From Utricularia gibba (taxonomy: Eukaryota > Streptophyta > Magnoliopsida > Lamiales > Lentibulariaceae): DNA of 64,000 nt. The notes below the pieces were generated by a model. It searched no databases, had not been told where the DNA came from, and saw only the letters and a list, made by a program, of their open reading frames with translations. The DNA lies in assembly GCA_002189035.1 (NCBI GenBank), contig NEEC01000007.1:1798001-1862000 (forward strand), given 5' to 3'. The translations under genes and the position numbers were made by a program. How positions within the stretch are numbered: the stretch's first letter is position 1; each line of letters begins with the position of its first letter. Shown piece by piece: positions 13,101 through 25,834 of this stretch.

Positions 13101-16100
13101 GCTTTTTTATTCTTTTTTTGTTTTATCGTGTTAGTTCTGATGTAACATGTTATCGTCTTTGTCTCTCAAAATGTAGTCTTGGTTGCGTATTTTGATTTTT
13201 GTGCAAAATTGAAAAATTGTTGCCTACCATTATGATAATTTATGTGCACGCTTACAGTATTTGAAAGAGCAAAGGCTTCCTCCTCAAACATTTATACCAC
13301 TTCTCTCTGTGCGTGTGCGACCTGTTGCAGAGAACTTGCGCAACTTAGGTGGCACTGCAAAGCTTGTTTTTGATGTTATACTGTATCCTTCCATAGCTGA
13401 GATGTTTAATCACAATCAGTTCTTATGCACATGCTGTGCCCCTTCTCCTATCCATCCTCCTTTGAGATTTCTTGAATTTTGTGGAGCAGAATAGGTGTCT
13501 TATACGTGGTTATAAGGTTGGTTAATCCGTAAAATTGTTGAAGCCTACTTTTTTTATAATTATGATTTTTTTATTGATTACTTATAAACTTAGGACAGGT
13601 TAATGAAATGGCTTCAATAAAACAAGTACACCACTGTAATGCCTTAAAGGCTGTACTGTATTATAAACATCTAACTCATACTAGAAATCTCAAAGTCTGA
13701 CCTCAGTTAACCGAGTGCCACAAAGAATCCATCTATGTAGCTGCAAAGATCAAACTTCCTGAACTTCTGTAGATTTGATCGTGTGCTGGAAAATGCTATC
13801 TTGTTTGCTGTCGGGAATACATTAGTTTGTGATGATCTAGAAGAAGCCAAACATCTTAGCTGGAGCGGGCAGAGATTTAAAGGTGCAATATTTTATATCC
13901 TTGTCACCTTGAGCTATCGCTATTCATCTAATTTATGTTTTCTGGATTTACTTTGCAGTGGTCACAACCGATGGGATCTTATTGACCAAGTCAGGTACAA
14001 TGACTGGTGGCACTAGTGGAGGCATGGAGGCACGTTCACACAAATGGACTGACAAAAAAGTTGAAGGTCATCTAATTTAAATCCTTCAACATGCTAGCAG
14101 TGTATGCGCTGTTGTTCAACCTAGTTGATTTTTTTCCTTGGCTCTCAGGACTCAAGGAAAAGAAGGAACAATTGGAGTCTGATATGGAAAAGCTTGGATC
14201 TATAAGGGACTTGCAACTTAAGGAATCTGAAGCATCTGGGAAAATCAGTGGCCTTGAGAAGAAGATTCAGTATGCGGAAATTGAGAAGGTATATATGGAT
14301 AACTAATCTTTCAAGTAATCAGTATAGAAGGCATATATAAATTCATTATGCGGAAATCAGTGGCCAAGGGTTTACTAATGTTGCAAGTTGATTGGAGCTT
14401 TAGTTACATAATATATATATATATATATGCGAATGTGCAATGCAAAAACCGAATGGACAAAATTGCACTGAAAATTACTAACGCTACTTGCAGAAAAACG
14501 GAAACTAATAATCTGGGAGCCATGCTGCTTGATATTCTTGATGCATTATAGATGCTTTATATGCTTAAGGAACATTCGTTTTGCAGAAAAGTATTGAGGA
14601 TAAACTTGAAAAATTGAATGTGGAGAAGCTTGAAGATGAAATTGCTCGTCTCATGCCTGAACTTGAAAAGGTGCTTTTGTCTTTATTTGTTGACACAAAA
14701 GACTTCAATTTGTTTATTATTTTCCCTTTCCCCTCATTCCAGCTTGAGAAAATAATTGATGCAAGGGCAGGGAAGATCCAATCTCTTGGGCAGAGGATTG
14801 ATGAGATTGTTGAGATAATATACAAGAAATTCAGTGACTCTGTTAGGGTTAAAAACATTCGTGAATATGAAGCAATCAATCTCAAGGCCATAGAGCAGAT
14901 GGCTGCGGAAAGAGTAAACTTACATAATCAACAATCAAAGCTCAAATACCAGTATGAAAGTTTGTCACCTTTTTTCTACTATCATTCTTGCACTTATCAT
15001 TCCAAATGAAGTTTTGTAGTATCTGAATGTTTTCCTTGAGGCTGCCTCGTATCTGATGGGAAGTGTTTACGCATATATCATGCATCTATGCCATAGCTAA
15101 TCGTCTGAAGATTTGGATTTTGAAAATTTGCTTACTTGAGAATTTTGTATTGAATTCCCAGCCACTGGAGCTGTGTTTTCCATTTCTTAGAGTTGTTTGC
15201 ATCTTTGCACAATTTTGTCTAGGTTGGAGTATGAGAACAAGCGTGATGCAGTTTCACGTATTGCAAAATTGGAATCAACACTTGGTAGCTTGCGGAGTGC
15301 ATTGCAGGATGCTGAAAAAAAGAAAAGGGAATTAATCTCTGCTATAAAGAATGCGAATTCTGGGGTTGAAGATCTGAAGAATGAAGTAACTGGTGCAATT
15401 ATTACTTCCTCTTTCTACATTCTTTATATGCAATACGCTCCTCATGATCAGCATGCCGTTGGTTGGGGTTAATTACCTGCATTGCCATTTCTTGGAGATA
15501 ATTATGCGCGTTGAGGCAAAAATAACTGTCTGAAAGATTATAATATTAAAAATGATATAACTGCAGCCGGCCACATGATGTCATAATGCTCGGAGTTGGG
15601 AATCTGCATAATAGATATTTCTGCTTCTTCACTGTCGCATAGCTAGTACCATGATCTTTGCCGCTTTTTTTTTGTTCTTAATGTCTTTAGTCATGCTTTT
15701 GTGTCTCCATCATCTCTATATTGCACAAACAAGTTTCACCTTCTTTGTTTCTTAGATTGGAAAACCAAGGCAGATGAATGCGAAAACAACATCCAGGACT
15801 TGAGGAAAAAGATATCGTCTGCTACATCTAATATTACGAAGCACAATCGCCATATTAAGTCGAAGGTTGGTCTCAGAATCTTCTCAAAATGAAATTCGTT
15901 TACCTAGGTCATTCCAAATACGTTTACCTAAATGATTTCAAGAGGTGTTTACCTGTTCTGTTTTTTCTTTTTCAATAATTTTCAGGAGGCATTGATAGAC
16001 CAGCTGACATTGCAGAAACAAGAAATATTAGAGAAATGTGAAGTAGAACAGATACACATCCCTACTATGGGGGATGATGACATGGACACAGGAGAATCAA

Positions 16101-17376
16101 GTGATGACCCAGCTATTGATTTTAGTTATCTGAGTGATTCTTACAAGCAGAAATCAAGGCCATCTGATAGAGACAAGATTGAAAAGGATTTTGCACAACA
16201 GATTTCGTCTTTAATATCAGAAATTGGCAGAACTAATCCAAATATGAAGGCACTTGTTCAGTATGAAGCTGTACTGGAGAAAGAAAGATCTGCAACGGCA
16301 GAATGGGAAGCTGCTAGGGATGAGCAGAGCCAAATAACTGCTGAATACAACAAAGTGAAGCAGCGCAGGTACACCCATGCATTCTGCAGGACAGCTCGTG
16401 TGAATTGTGCATACTTCCTTGACTTGTTGGCTGACAGTCACTTAACCGTTATTTCAGGCAGGATTTATTTATGGAAGCTTTCAACCACGTATCACTTAAT
16501 ATTAACAAAATATACAATGAACTTACGAAGAGCAATATCCACTTGGTTGGTGGGCAGAGCAGCACTCATGCTGTAGGTGGAACAGCCCATTTGAATTTGG
16601 AGAACCCCGACGAGCCTTACTTATATGGGATCAAATACACTGCCATGCCACCATCCAAGAGATACAGGGACATGTCTCAGCTTTCCGGCGGTGAAAAAAC
16701 TGTTGCTGCACTTGCGTTGCTCTTTGCAGTCCACAGGTACATGAAAAAGCTCAATAAGTAAATCAAATTAAAGGATACAAAAACTTGAAACAAGGGAAAA
16801 GTTTCAAGCAAGTTGCTCAAACACCGGTACTCTCTGTTTTTGCTGAGTCGTGCGTGATCTCGAGAGTTATTTTCTGTCTACCTTTCATTTCATCTGTTAG
16901 TTAGATTGAATGGTAGGATGTTATTGGGTTCCACTTTAGCAGGGCATCATTACCTTCGTTTGACTCTGTGGCAACCTCTAATTCTGTCTGCCTCAACTCT
17001 TGGGCGTCACAGTTTCAAGCCTTCCCCTTTTTTTATACTGGATGAAGTGGATGCGGCATTGGATAATCTAAACGTTGCCAAAGTTGCTAGCTTCATCCGA
17101 TCAAAGTCCTGTGGAGGAGGAGTGCCGGGCGAAGAGGATGCAGCCGATCTGGGTCGTGGATTTCAGAGCATTGTGATTTCTCTCAAAGACAACTTCTACG
17201 ACAAGGCGGAAGCTTTGGTTGGTGTTTACCGGGATTCAGACCAAAAGTGAGAAAACCCATCAACCCTCTTTACTTCTGATGCCACCTTTCCCTTCCTCAC
17301 TCACATCTGTTTCTGTTTGTGTCGCAGCTGCTCGAAAACACTCACCTTTGATTTGACGAGGTACCGGGAGGACTGA
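10145..17376 (+). CDS. SMC1: SMC1, structural maintenance of chromosomes subunit of cohesin
   Basis: Eighteen exons: 10145-10585, 10975-11211, 11470-11700, 11904-12145, 12228-12494, 12584-12854, 13258-13382, 13773-13882, 13959-14066, 14149-14288, 14587-14670, 14743-14951, 15223-15392, 15756-15865, 15986-16368, 16458-16736, 17013-17246 and 17328-17376. The phases chain correctly to 1229 residues, full length for SMC1. The Walker A loop GPNGAGKS is at residues 35-42. Two long coiled-coil arms flank a hinge with [13 protein letters not shown] and [15 protein letters not shown]. The ABC signature LSGGEKT is near residue 1118 and the Walker B element [12 protein letters not shown] near 1145. SMC1 pairs with SMC3 to form the cohesin ring that holds sister chromatids and also shapes chromatin. 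The donor of exon 13 is ambiguous (15385 or 15392); phase requires 15392. Confidence 0.95.
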
Positions 17377-18106
17377 GTGGAAGAAGCGGCTGGAACCCGG
17401 CTTAGGTACCACTACAACATTATGTATCAGTCGTTAACATGCAGTACATATTGTTTGCTCTGAAAACCCTCTCCCTTGGAAGGTAAATTGCATAGTTAAA
17501 GTCTCTGATCAGGATTAAACAGGCATTTTCAGCACCTGTCACATGTTATAATTATGTCATAAGATATTTTCTTAATTTTCCAAATTTTGTGATTTGCAAT
17601 AGAATCATCCTCTATACCATTGCCTTGGAGTGAGACACATAGGAAGCCAGAGGGAGCATGATTTCTAATTATTTTGGAAAAAAAAGGATTGAATAATTAT
17701 TAGGTTTTTACCGTTTCATCCTTTCACTCTGAGGGTTTTGTGAGGTGAAATTTGTAATTTGCATAAAAAATGTCTGTTGTTTTTTTCTTTACAAATCATT
17801 TGTATTTGCTTTAAAAAAATTGAATGAATGTGTAACGTTGGCGCTCCTCTTGTTCTTACACCACGTTGAAGTACTCAGATTTCAACGTCTCCGCAAGCGT
17901 AGGTCTCTGAGCAATGTCCCCCTCCACAAACATTCCGTATCATCCCGATTCTCACGCTCGATTTTCCGAAGCGATTAATCAAAAAAACTCGGATACTCCT
18001 TTCGTCGGGGATTTCCTCCGGTGGCTGTGAAATCATGTGACGGAGGCGCAGCCAATTGTAGGATCATCAGATGTAGCAGGGGTTGCTGGTTTCTTGAAAA
18101 TCTCAG
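17377..18106. other. Intergenic: SMC1 3' flank and myosin upstream region
   Basis: The SMC1 3' flank and AT-rich DNA lead into a more mixed stretch from about 17820 that probably holds the myosin promoter and leader. No coding similarity was recognised. Confidence 0.4.
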
Positions 18107-21100
18107 ATGGTATTATGTCCTTGGGATGTTTTTCGGATTCATTTGTTCGACATCATGCTACAAACATAAAGATCTGAATAGTTGAAGAAGTGAAAAGATA
18201 CTAAACAGAGAGTTGCCTTTGAATTGAATTTTTTTCGGTTTGTGGTTCGTTCTAAGATGATCTTGTGCAGTTAACGAAGCAATGCTAAAGCTTTGTTCTT
18301 CAACATATGATCTTACCGCGTTGAAGTCAATTCCGAAAGTTAAACAGTAGGATGGTGTATGGAACTAGAAGCTTGCAATACAAAGTTCCAACTTGGTAGT
18401 TGGTAGTGATTGAGTTATGAATGGCAATGTGATAGTTATCAAGTATTCAAATTTTTCATTATTTCCGCTATGTCATTTGCACATTCCTCAAGGCAGCGTT
18501 TTGTTTACGAGTACAGGGCACCCAGTTCAACTTTGTTAAAGGTTCTCACGTTTGGATTGAAGACCCAGAACTAATTTGGATTGACGGGGTGGTTAAAAAG
18601 ATTAGGGGACTGGATGAAGTCAAAGTCCAAACATCTGATGGAAAGAAGGTGGGCTTTCATATGTGATGAAACTTTAGCAAACCCATGTTTGTGCAAATGT
18701 CATGAGATATTTCCTGGTGCTTTGTTGCCTTTCAAATTATTGGTAAACTCCTAAATGAACCTAATTATGTCTTCCATGAATAGCGCAGCACATATAAAGT
18801 TCTTTGATCCTTCTTTTCCCATATGATGGAGCTTTATTTTAAAAAGGACTACATCTTTTTTTTTTTTTTGAGTTGCGCCTCCGCATTCTGTTCTTGGAAA
18901 GCTTGATATTTGTGGAACATACAATTTCTTATTCGGACTTCTTCCATGTAGCTCATTTTTCCTTCGCCTCTGTGTCAATTTTATAGGTCATTGTTAACAT
19001 ATCCAGAATATATCCCAAAGATGAGGAGGTGCCTGCTGATGGAGTTGATGATATGACAAAACTTTCCTACTTGCATGAACCAGGAGTGCTTCATAATTTG
19101 ATAACTAGATACCAGCTGGATATGATATATGTAAGCTAATATGCTTCACAGTCTTTATTGTTATTTTCCATCCTTCTCCCATTGAATTAAGAATATAGAT
19201 TGGTATCATTCTTATTAGTTTTTCTCTTGCTTTATTTTTTTTTTCCAACCATGCTGCAGTATATAAGTCAATCACTCATATTATTACTGTATCATACTCT
19301 GAAATTGTGTCAGACATATACTGGAAGGATACTTATTGCCATCAATCCTTTCAAAAGGATTCCTGACCTGTATGATGCTCAGATGATGGAACTCTACAAG
19401 GGAGCATCTTTAGGAAAATTGAGTCCCCATGTGTTTGCCATTGCAGATGTTGCTTTTCGGTGAGACTGCTGTATACTTCAGTTTCAAGGATTTGTGAATA
19501 AGGTAGCTTCAGTTATTATTTCTGATTCTGGTCTGACGAGCCAGGGCAATGATTCATGATGGAAAAAGCAACTCAATATTAGTTAGTGGAGAAAGTGGTG
19601 CTGGCAAGACCGAAACAACAAAGATGCTTATGCAATACCTTGCCTTTTTAGGTGGCTACAAAGGAGTTGAAGGCAGAACAGTTGAACAGCAAGTGCTTGA
19701 GGTAAGATGTCCACTAAATTCCCTCTTGGTTAACTGTATCTCACTCACAAAAATTTATTGGCCTCATTTCTACGAAAATGACTATGACTATTCTGCCATT
19801 TTCTGTATTTTTTGTGTTTTTTTCTGGAAAAATATTGTTGATGCTATTGGAATAGTATCATTTATGGCATTCTCACAGATTGAAAAAGTGGTTCAAGCAG
19901 GCATTAATCTAATTTCTTTGAAGAAACTTTCTAATATTGAAGTTTTAACATGAAAACTGAAATTCTTATAGTCAAATCCAGTTACTGAAGTATGTGTTTG
20001 TCGTTATTTTTATTTTTGTGAGCTTACTGAGTGGCTTTCCCTAGTCAAATCCAGTTCTTGAAGCATTCGGAAATGCAAAGACCGTCAGAAATAACAATTC
20101 AAGGTAAGATTCCTCCTTTTTTACTCTTTGTGTGTGCATGGGTAAAGGAGGTTGGCAATGTGCTACTTAGGAGATATGACACTTTTTGGTGACTTTTCAT
20201 ATTTAAAAGTGACTTGGGGCCTAGGAGAACCCAAATGTCAAACATGATTGAGGTGGTCGAAAAATGGTCAAGGAAAAAGTGAAATGGTGAGAAATATACT
20301 GTAAGCTGATATTGTCAATCTTGAGGAAAATGTTGACAAGATAAATAGTCTCATTGTGTGCGGGGCAGTACAAGGGGGTCATGAACAAAATGGATTTCAT
20401 TAGCATTTGGAGCCTGAATAACTAAATAAAATTATTCACTTCATGCAGCCGATTTGGAAAATTTGTTGAAATCCAGTTTGACAGTCATGGAAGAATATCA
20501 GGGGCAGCTATTCGAACGTATCTCTTGGAAAGATCTCGAGTGTGCCAAATTTCAGATCCTGAACGAAATTATCATTGTTTTTACCTTCTTTGTGCAGCAC
20601 CTCAAGAGGTAGGCTTGCTTGAAGAATCCATCTTCATGCTCATCATACCTTCTATAAATATGTAACATGCTCCTTTTCCATCAGGATATTGAGAAGTATA
20701 GGCTTGGAAATCCAAAGACGTTTCACTACCTTAATCAGTCTAACTGTTATGAACTGGTTGGTGTGAGTGATGCTCATGATTATTTGGCAACTCGAAAGGC
20801 CATGGATATTGTTGGAATAAGCCAAAATGAGCAGGTATAGTCACTACATCGTAATTTCTACCATCTGGGTAACATTGAGTTTGATAACGTGACTAGGGAT
20901 CTTCTGATTCTCCAGGATTGTATTTTCAGAATAGTTGCGGCTATTCTACATCTGGGTAACATTGAGTTTGATAAGAGTGATGAAAGCGATTCTTCAGCTC
21001 TCAAGAATGATGAGTCCAAATCCCATCTTCAGATTGCCTCGGATCTTCTTATGTATACAAGATTGTTTGTGCTGTTTGTAATCCAGTGTTCTCATTTGAA

Positions 21101-24100
21101 GTTGTTCTTTAAGCTGAACATGTTTACCAATATTTAGGTGTGACTCTAATGCACTGGAAAATGCCCTGTTGAAGCGTGTTATGGTTACTCCAGAAGAAGT
21201 TATAAAAAGAAGTCTTGATCCAGATGGTTCAATAGTGAGCAGAGATGGGCTTGCTAAGACCTTATATTCCCGATTATTCGACTGGTAATGGATGTTTTTG
21301 TGTGTGATTTATAATTTATTTATCCACAATATGTGTTGCAATTTTCTCCATTCTAAATAAGTCACAATATGGTTGCAAAACCGGCAGGTTGGTGGACAAA
21401 ATAAATATCTCAATAGGGCAAGATTTAAATTCAAAATCTGTGATTGGAGTTCTTGATATATATGGGTTTGAAAGTTTTAAAACCAACAGGTAAGCAAGCA
21501 GTCAACAAAGGCATTGCTTAAATATATCATGCCCTCTACACTCTAGAGCTAAATCATTTTTTATTATCCAGCTTTGAACAGTTCTGCATTAATTATACCA
21601 ATGAGAAACTGCAGCAACATTTCAATCAGGTTCTTCTGATCTTAAAAGTTTTAAACTGTAGCAGTAATTATCTTCCTACAATTTTAGACATTATTTATTT
21701 TCTCAGTACATTTTCAAGATGGAGCAAGAGGAATACGTGAAAGAAGAGATTGACTGGAGTTATGTTGAATTTGTCGATAATCAAGATGTCTTGGATCTCA
21801 TTGAGAAGGTCCAGCTCGCTATGTTGCATGACAGTGAATTCCCATCCATCCAGTGAATACCTTTTTTTAACAATACTGGTCTCTCTGCTTTGAGAAGTTT
21901 TACTTTAAACAGGCACATTCCATGAAAGACCAGTTTTTTATATCTCAACTTTTAGCTTTTATTTCATTGAGATTTTTGTGGGTTGATGACTTTTTTTTTT
22001 CTATCTTGATGTAGTTTATGCCAGCACATAAAATGCTTCCTAATGTTTGTATTCTCAAACTTTAGCTTTTACCCCAAGAAAGGCTGGATTCTACATTTTA
22101 ATTACCCATGAAGACTATGGTTTCTGTGATGCTATTGCCATGGCCTTATTTTTTATTTTTTATTTTTTATTTTTCAGAAACCTGGAGGGATTATTGCTCT
22201 TCTAGATGAGGCCTGGTGAGCCGTAGTTTGTAATGTTTGATGATAGTTTGTCTTTGCTTCTGTAACTTGCTGGCTAGCTCTGTTTCTCCTGTTATAGTAT
22301 GTTTCCAAAGTCAACGCATGAAACATTTTGTGAAAAGCTTTATCAGTCATTCAAGTCTCACGGACGTTTCACAAAACCAAAATTGTCACGCAAAGACTTT
22401 ACCATTTCTCATTATGCTGGGGAGGTAAGCAACTCTTGCTCATCCGTTTAAGGTTTTTAATTCTTGTAACACACTTGTATTTCCTTGCAGGTTCAGTATC
22501 AATCAGATCAGTTTTTGGATAAGAACAAAGATTATGTAGTCCCTGAATATCAAGATCTGTTGACGTATTCTAATTGCCCATTTGTGGCAGCACTTTTCCC
22601 TCCTGTTCAAGATGAAATTCTCAAGGCATCAAACAAGTCATCTAAGTTTTCGTCAATAGGCTCTCGTTTTAAGGTCCTTTTAATTGTTTAAACTTTCCAA
22701 CCAAAAAATTCCAACAATAATCTGAACAGTGAATGATTCTTTATAAGGATACTGAACCTATTGACACCATTCTCTGATGCAGCAACAACTCCAACAATTG
22801 ATGGATACCTTGAATTCAACAGATCCTCACTACATTAGATGTGTGAAACCTAATAATCTTCTTCAGCCTGCTATTTTTGAGAGCTCTAATGTCTTGAATC
22901 AACTCCGCTGTAGTGTGAGTGCAATTTGATCTTCACCTGGTATGCTATTATTTTTTCAAGATTTTTATACACAAAGCTGAACTGTTTTATCTGTTTCCAT
23001 CGACAGGGTGTTTTGGAAGCAATTAGAATTAGTTGTTCCGGTTATCCTAATCATAAGACATTTGATGAATTTCTACATCGATTTGGTATTCTAGCTCCTG
23101 AGGTCATGAAAGAGAAGTTAGCTACTGTACTTCATTATTGTTGTTTTTTTTTTTTCCTTTGGAAAAGTTTGATATGGTAAAACATCTTCTTCTGCTTTAA
23201 TGTGTGTAGTAATGATTGGAAGGTTGCTTGTGAAAAAATAGTGGCAAAGCTGGGTGTATCTGGGGCACAGGTAAAGTCAGTTCTAGTTTTTTTCTCTTTA
23301 TTTTTACTGCAGCCACCTAGCATTCTGATGCTGAAGTTTTGTATTATATATACACTCTAGAGAACACTGGGTTTCCTGTTTCTTGTGACCCTTAATATTT
23401 TCTTTCTTGTATCTTGATAAAAATTTCGAGGTTTTTTTTTTTTTAGTGTTTGTGGAAATATTGATCATTTGCATTGTAATTTCAGATTGGAAAAACTAAG
23501 ATCTTCCTTAGGGCTGGTCAGATAGCTGATTTAGATGCTCGGAGATCAATAATACTTGGTGATGCATCAAATAAAATACAGAGAAGGTTTAAAACATACA
23601 TTGCTCAGAAACATTATGTTGCAGTGGTCAATGCTGCAGTTACTGTGCAATGTGTATGCAGAGGTAATTTTGTGTTCTTAGTATTTAATTACGTGTTCTT
23701 AATAGAATAAAATCTTTTTTGTTTTCATGCCTATTTGAATGATAACCTAGGCTCATACAAACTTCATCTAGAGTTTGGTTTCATTGGCTTGGCTTCCAGG
23801 AATACTTTCTTGCAAGACCTTGAAAAGGTTAAAATGGGACTCAGCCTCTCTTAAAATCCAAAGTAACTTGCGAGGGCACATTTTTAGGAGGAGCTATGGA
23901 AGAGTTAGATACTCAGTCATTGTATTGCAAACTGGCATAAGAGCAATGGCTGCCAAGGAAAAATTTAGGAGCAGGAAGCGAATGAAGAAAGCAACGTATA
24001 TACAGGTTCGTAATTTTTTCATCTATTATTGGTTTATCATGTAAACATTTAGGCTAATGAAAAAAGGGAGCCCTTTTAGGCTCATTGGCGGCGCCATAGA

Positions 24101-25549
24101 GATTTCTCACGCTACAGAAAACTCACAGAGGCATCGACGTGGATTCAATGTGGATGGAGAAGATTGGCTGCAAGCAGAATGCTTAAAGATTTGAGAGTTG
24201 TAAGGATTGGAGAGCTGAGATGTTTCTTGCTTCATGAATTCATCGTTCTACAAGAAAATATGATCTTAAACTCTTCAATAATGCATATCTAAAATACCTG
24301 CAGGCAGCAAGAGATGCGGGTACACTTCAAGAGATAAACTTGAAGCTCCGAAAGCGTATTGAGGAGTTGATTCTCGATTTACAGCTGGAAAGACGGCTGA
24401 GGGTTAATCACTGCCTTGTTCTTGTTTTTTTTTTTTTTTTCCTTCTATACTAAAATGAAGTGTGGAAGGTTGTGATTCACTTATGTAACTCAGAATGAAT
24501 CACGGAGTGATGATGGTTCCATTATTTTTTATAAGTATAATATTTTTCTTATTAAGAGCGATCCATTTCCAGGCTGAAATGGAAGTGGCCAAGGACCTGG
24601 AATTAAGTAAGCTGCAGAACTCCGTGGCAGCTTTGCATAGGAAAGTACATGGAACAGGGAGTGATTCCTTTGAAGAATGTGCAACTCATCCTGGAGCAAG
24701 TGAACACTCACTTACCATAGAAACACCGGATCGAGTCGAAGACTTGGAGAAGATGAGAAGTTTGACATCAGAAGTAGGAAGTATGAAGGTACTGCTCCCC
24801 CTTGTCATGTTATTCTTGTTAACGAACCCCCTAAACAATTTGTCTTCGTAGATATTATTGCAATCTGCAAAACAACGTGCTGATGATCTAGAGAAGATGT
24901 ACTTCGAAGTACTTGAATCCGAAGATAGAAAGCGTCAGAAGTTAGAGGAAACTGAAATAAGAGTTCATCAGCTTCAAGAATCTCTGAATAGGTACCCACA
25001 AGTCTTGTAAACTATCATTGTACTTGTATCTTCTATAACCCAGTTCGTTTTCATCATGGTATGGAATATTGTCATATGTTTGTAGACGTATATACACTAT
25101 GTGCTGTTTAGTTAATAATAAATACGATCTAGTGTGCCTCAGGATGATGTACAGCATGTCAGGCCAATTTTCGGAGCTAAAAATGTTATTATGCACAACC
25201 TCAACCAAGATGGGTTCAGCTTCGGGACGTGATCCTAAGGATGTGGATGATGATATTTATGCGTCATCTGATTCATCTACAGATTCTGATTTCACTTTTC
25301 CAGCCCCAACCTCAATCCCTGAAAATTTCTCCACTTTCAGTTCGGGTGCCTTCCAGCTCATTGTACAGGATCTCTCAACACATGAAAATTCCGGTGAGTC
25401 AAACACTCCATTGCTCCCTCATTGAATGCATACGATTCTTGGGCTATGTTGTATGAAGATAATGCTACGATGCTTTTTTTGATGATGCCTTGCTGTGTGC
25501 AGGGAGGGGAGAACGCGATAGGGAAGGGGCATTTGATGACTATTTCTGA
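18107..25549 (+). CDS. Class XI myosin heavy chain, short-tailed form
   Basis: Proposed exons: 18107-18109 (ATG alone, tentative), 18517-18648, 18987-19130, 19314-19459, 19545-19701, 20045-20103, 20449-20608, 20685-20834, 20916-21052, 21138-21284, 21388-21489, 21572-21629, 21707-21808, 22178-22215, 22298-22424, 22491-22673, 22783-22914, 23007-23116, 23210-23270, 23486-23663, 23800-24005, 24080-24199, 24304-24402, 24573-24788, 24852-24991, 25143-25393 and 25503-25549, for 1134 residues. The motor domain shows the P-loop GESGAGKT (157-164), switch I NNNSSRFGKF and switch [10 protein letters not shown]. Six IQ motifs for light-chain binding lie at about 750-880, followed by a broken coiled coil to about 1050. 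The protein then ends in a Ser/Asp-rich segment and GAFDDYF. The globular cargo-binding (DIL) tail of most class XI myosins is absent. The motor should move along actin; cargo linkage is unclear. Confidence 0.88.
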
Positions 25550-25834
25550 TGGAATTTTCATGCTCTTGTTTGCACAAAATCTTGTACATAAAATCTCTAG
25601 TACTAGCCTACCAACAGAGCCTGCTAGTCTTCAAAATCAAAATGAGAATAGGCTCCCGGAATATTGGATACAAGGGATTGCATTGTGGTTGTATGAATAC
25701 ATCTTCATCTCTTTTCATTGAACAAATAAATTAATGAAGTCAACAGGACGACAAACCACATTGCAGCCAAGGCATGGGGACCAGGAACATGTTTATCTTA
25801 ATATTTCATTCAACTACATTGCCGCATGCATCAA
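25550..25834. other. Convergent 3' flanks of myosin and lipase genes
   Basis: Only about 285 bases separate the two stop codons, so their 3' untranslated regions must be short or overlap. No other gene is seen. Confidence 0.45.

Noticed and set aside
14400-14430. AT repeat inside an SMC1 intron as a separate feature
   Set aside because: Short and typical of plant introns.
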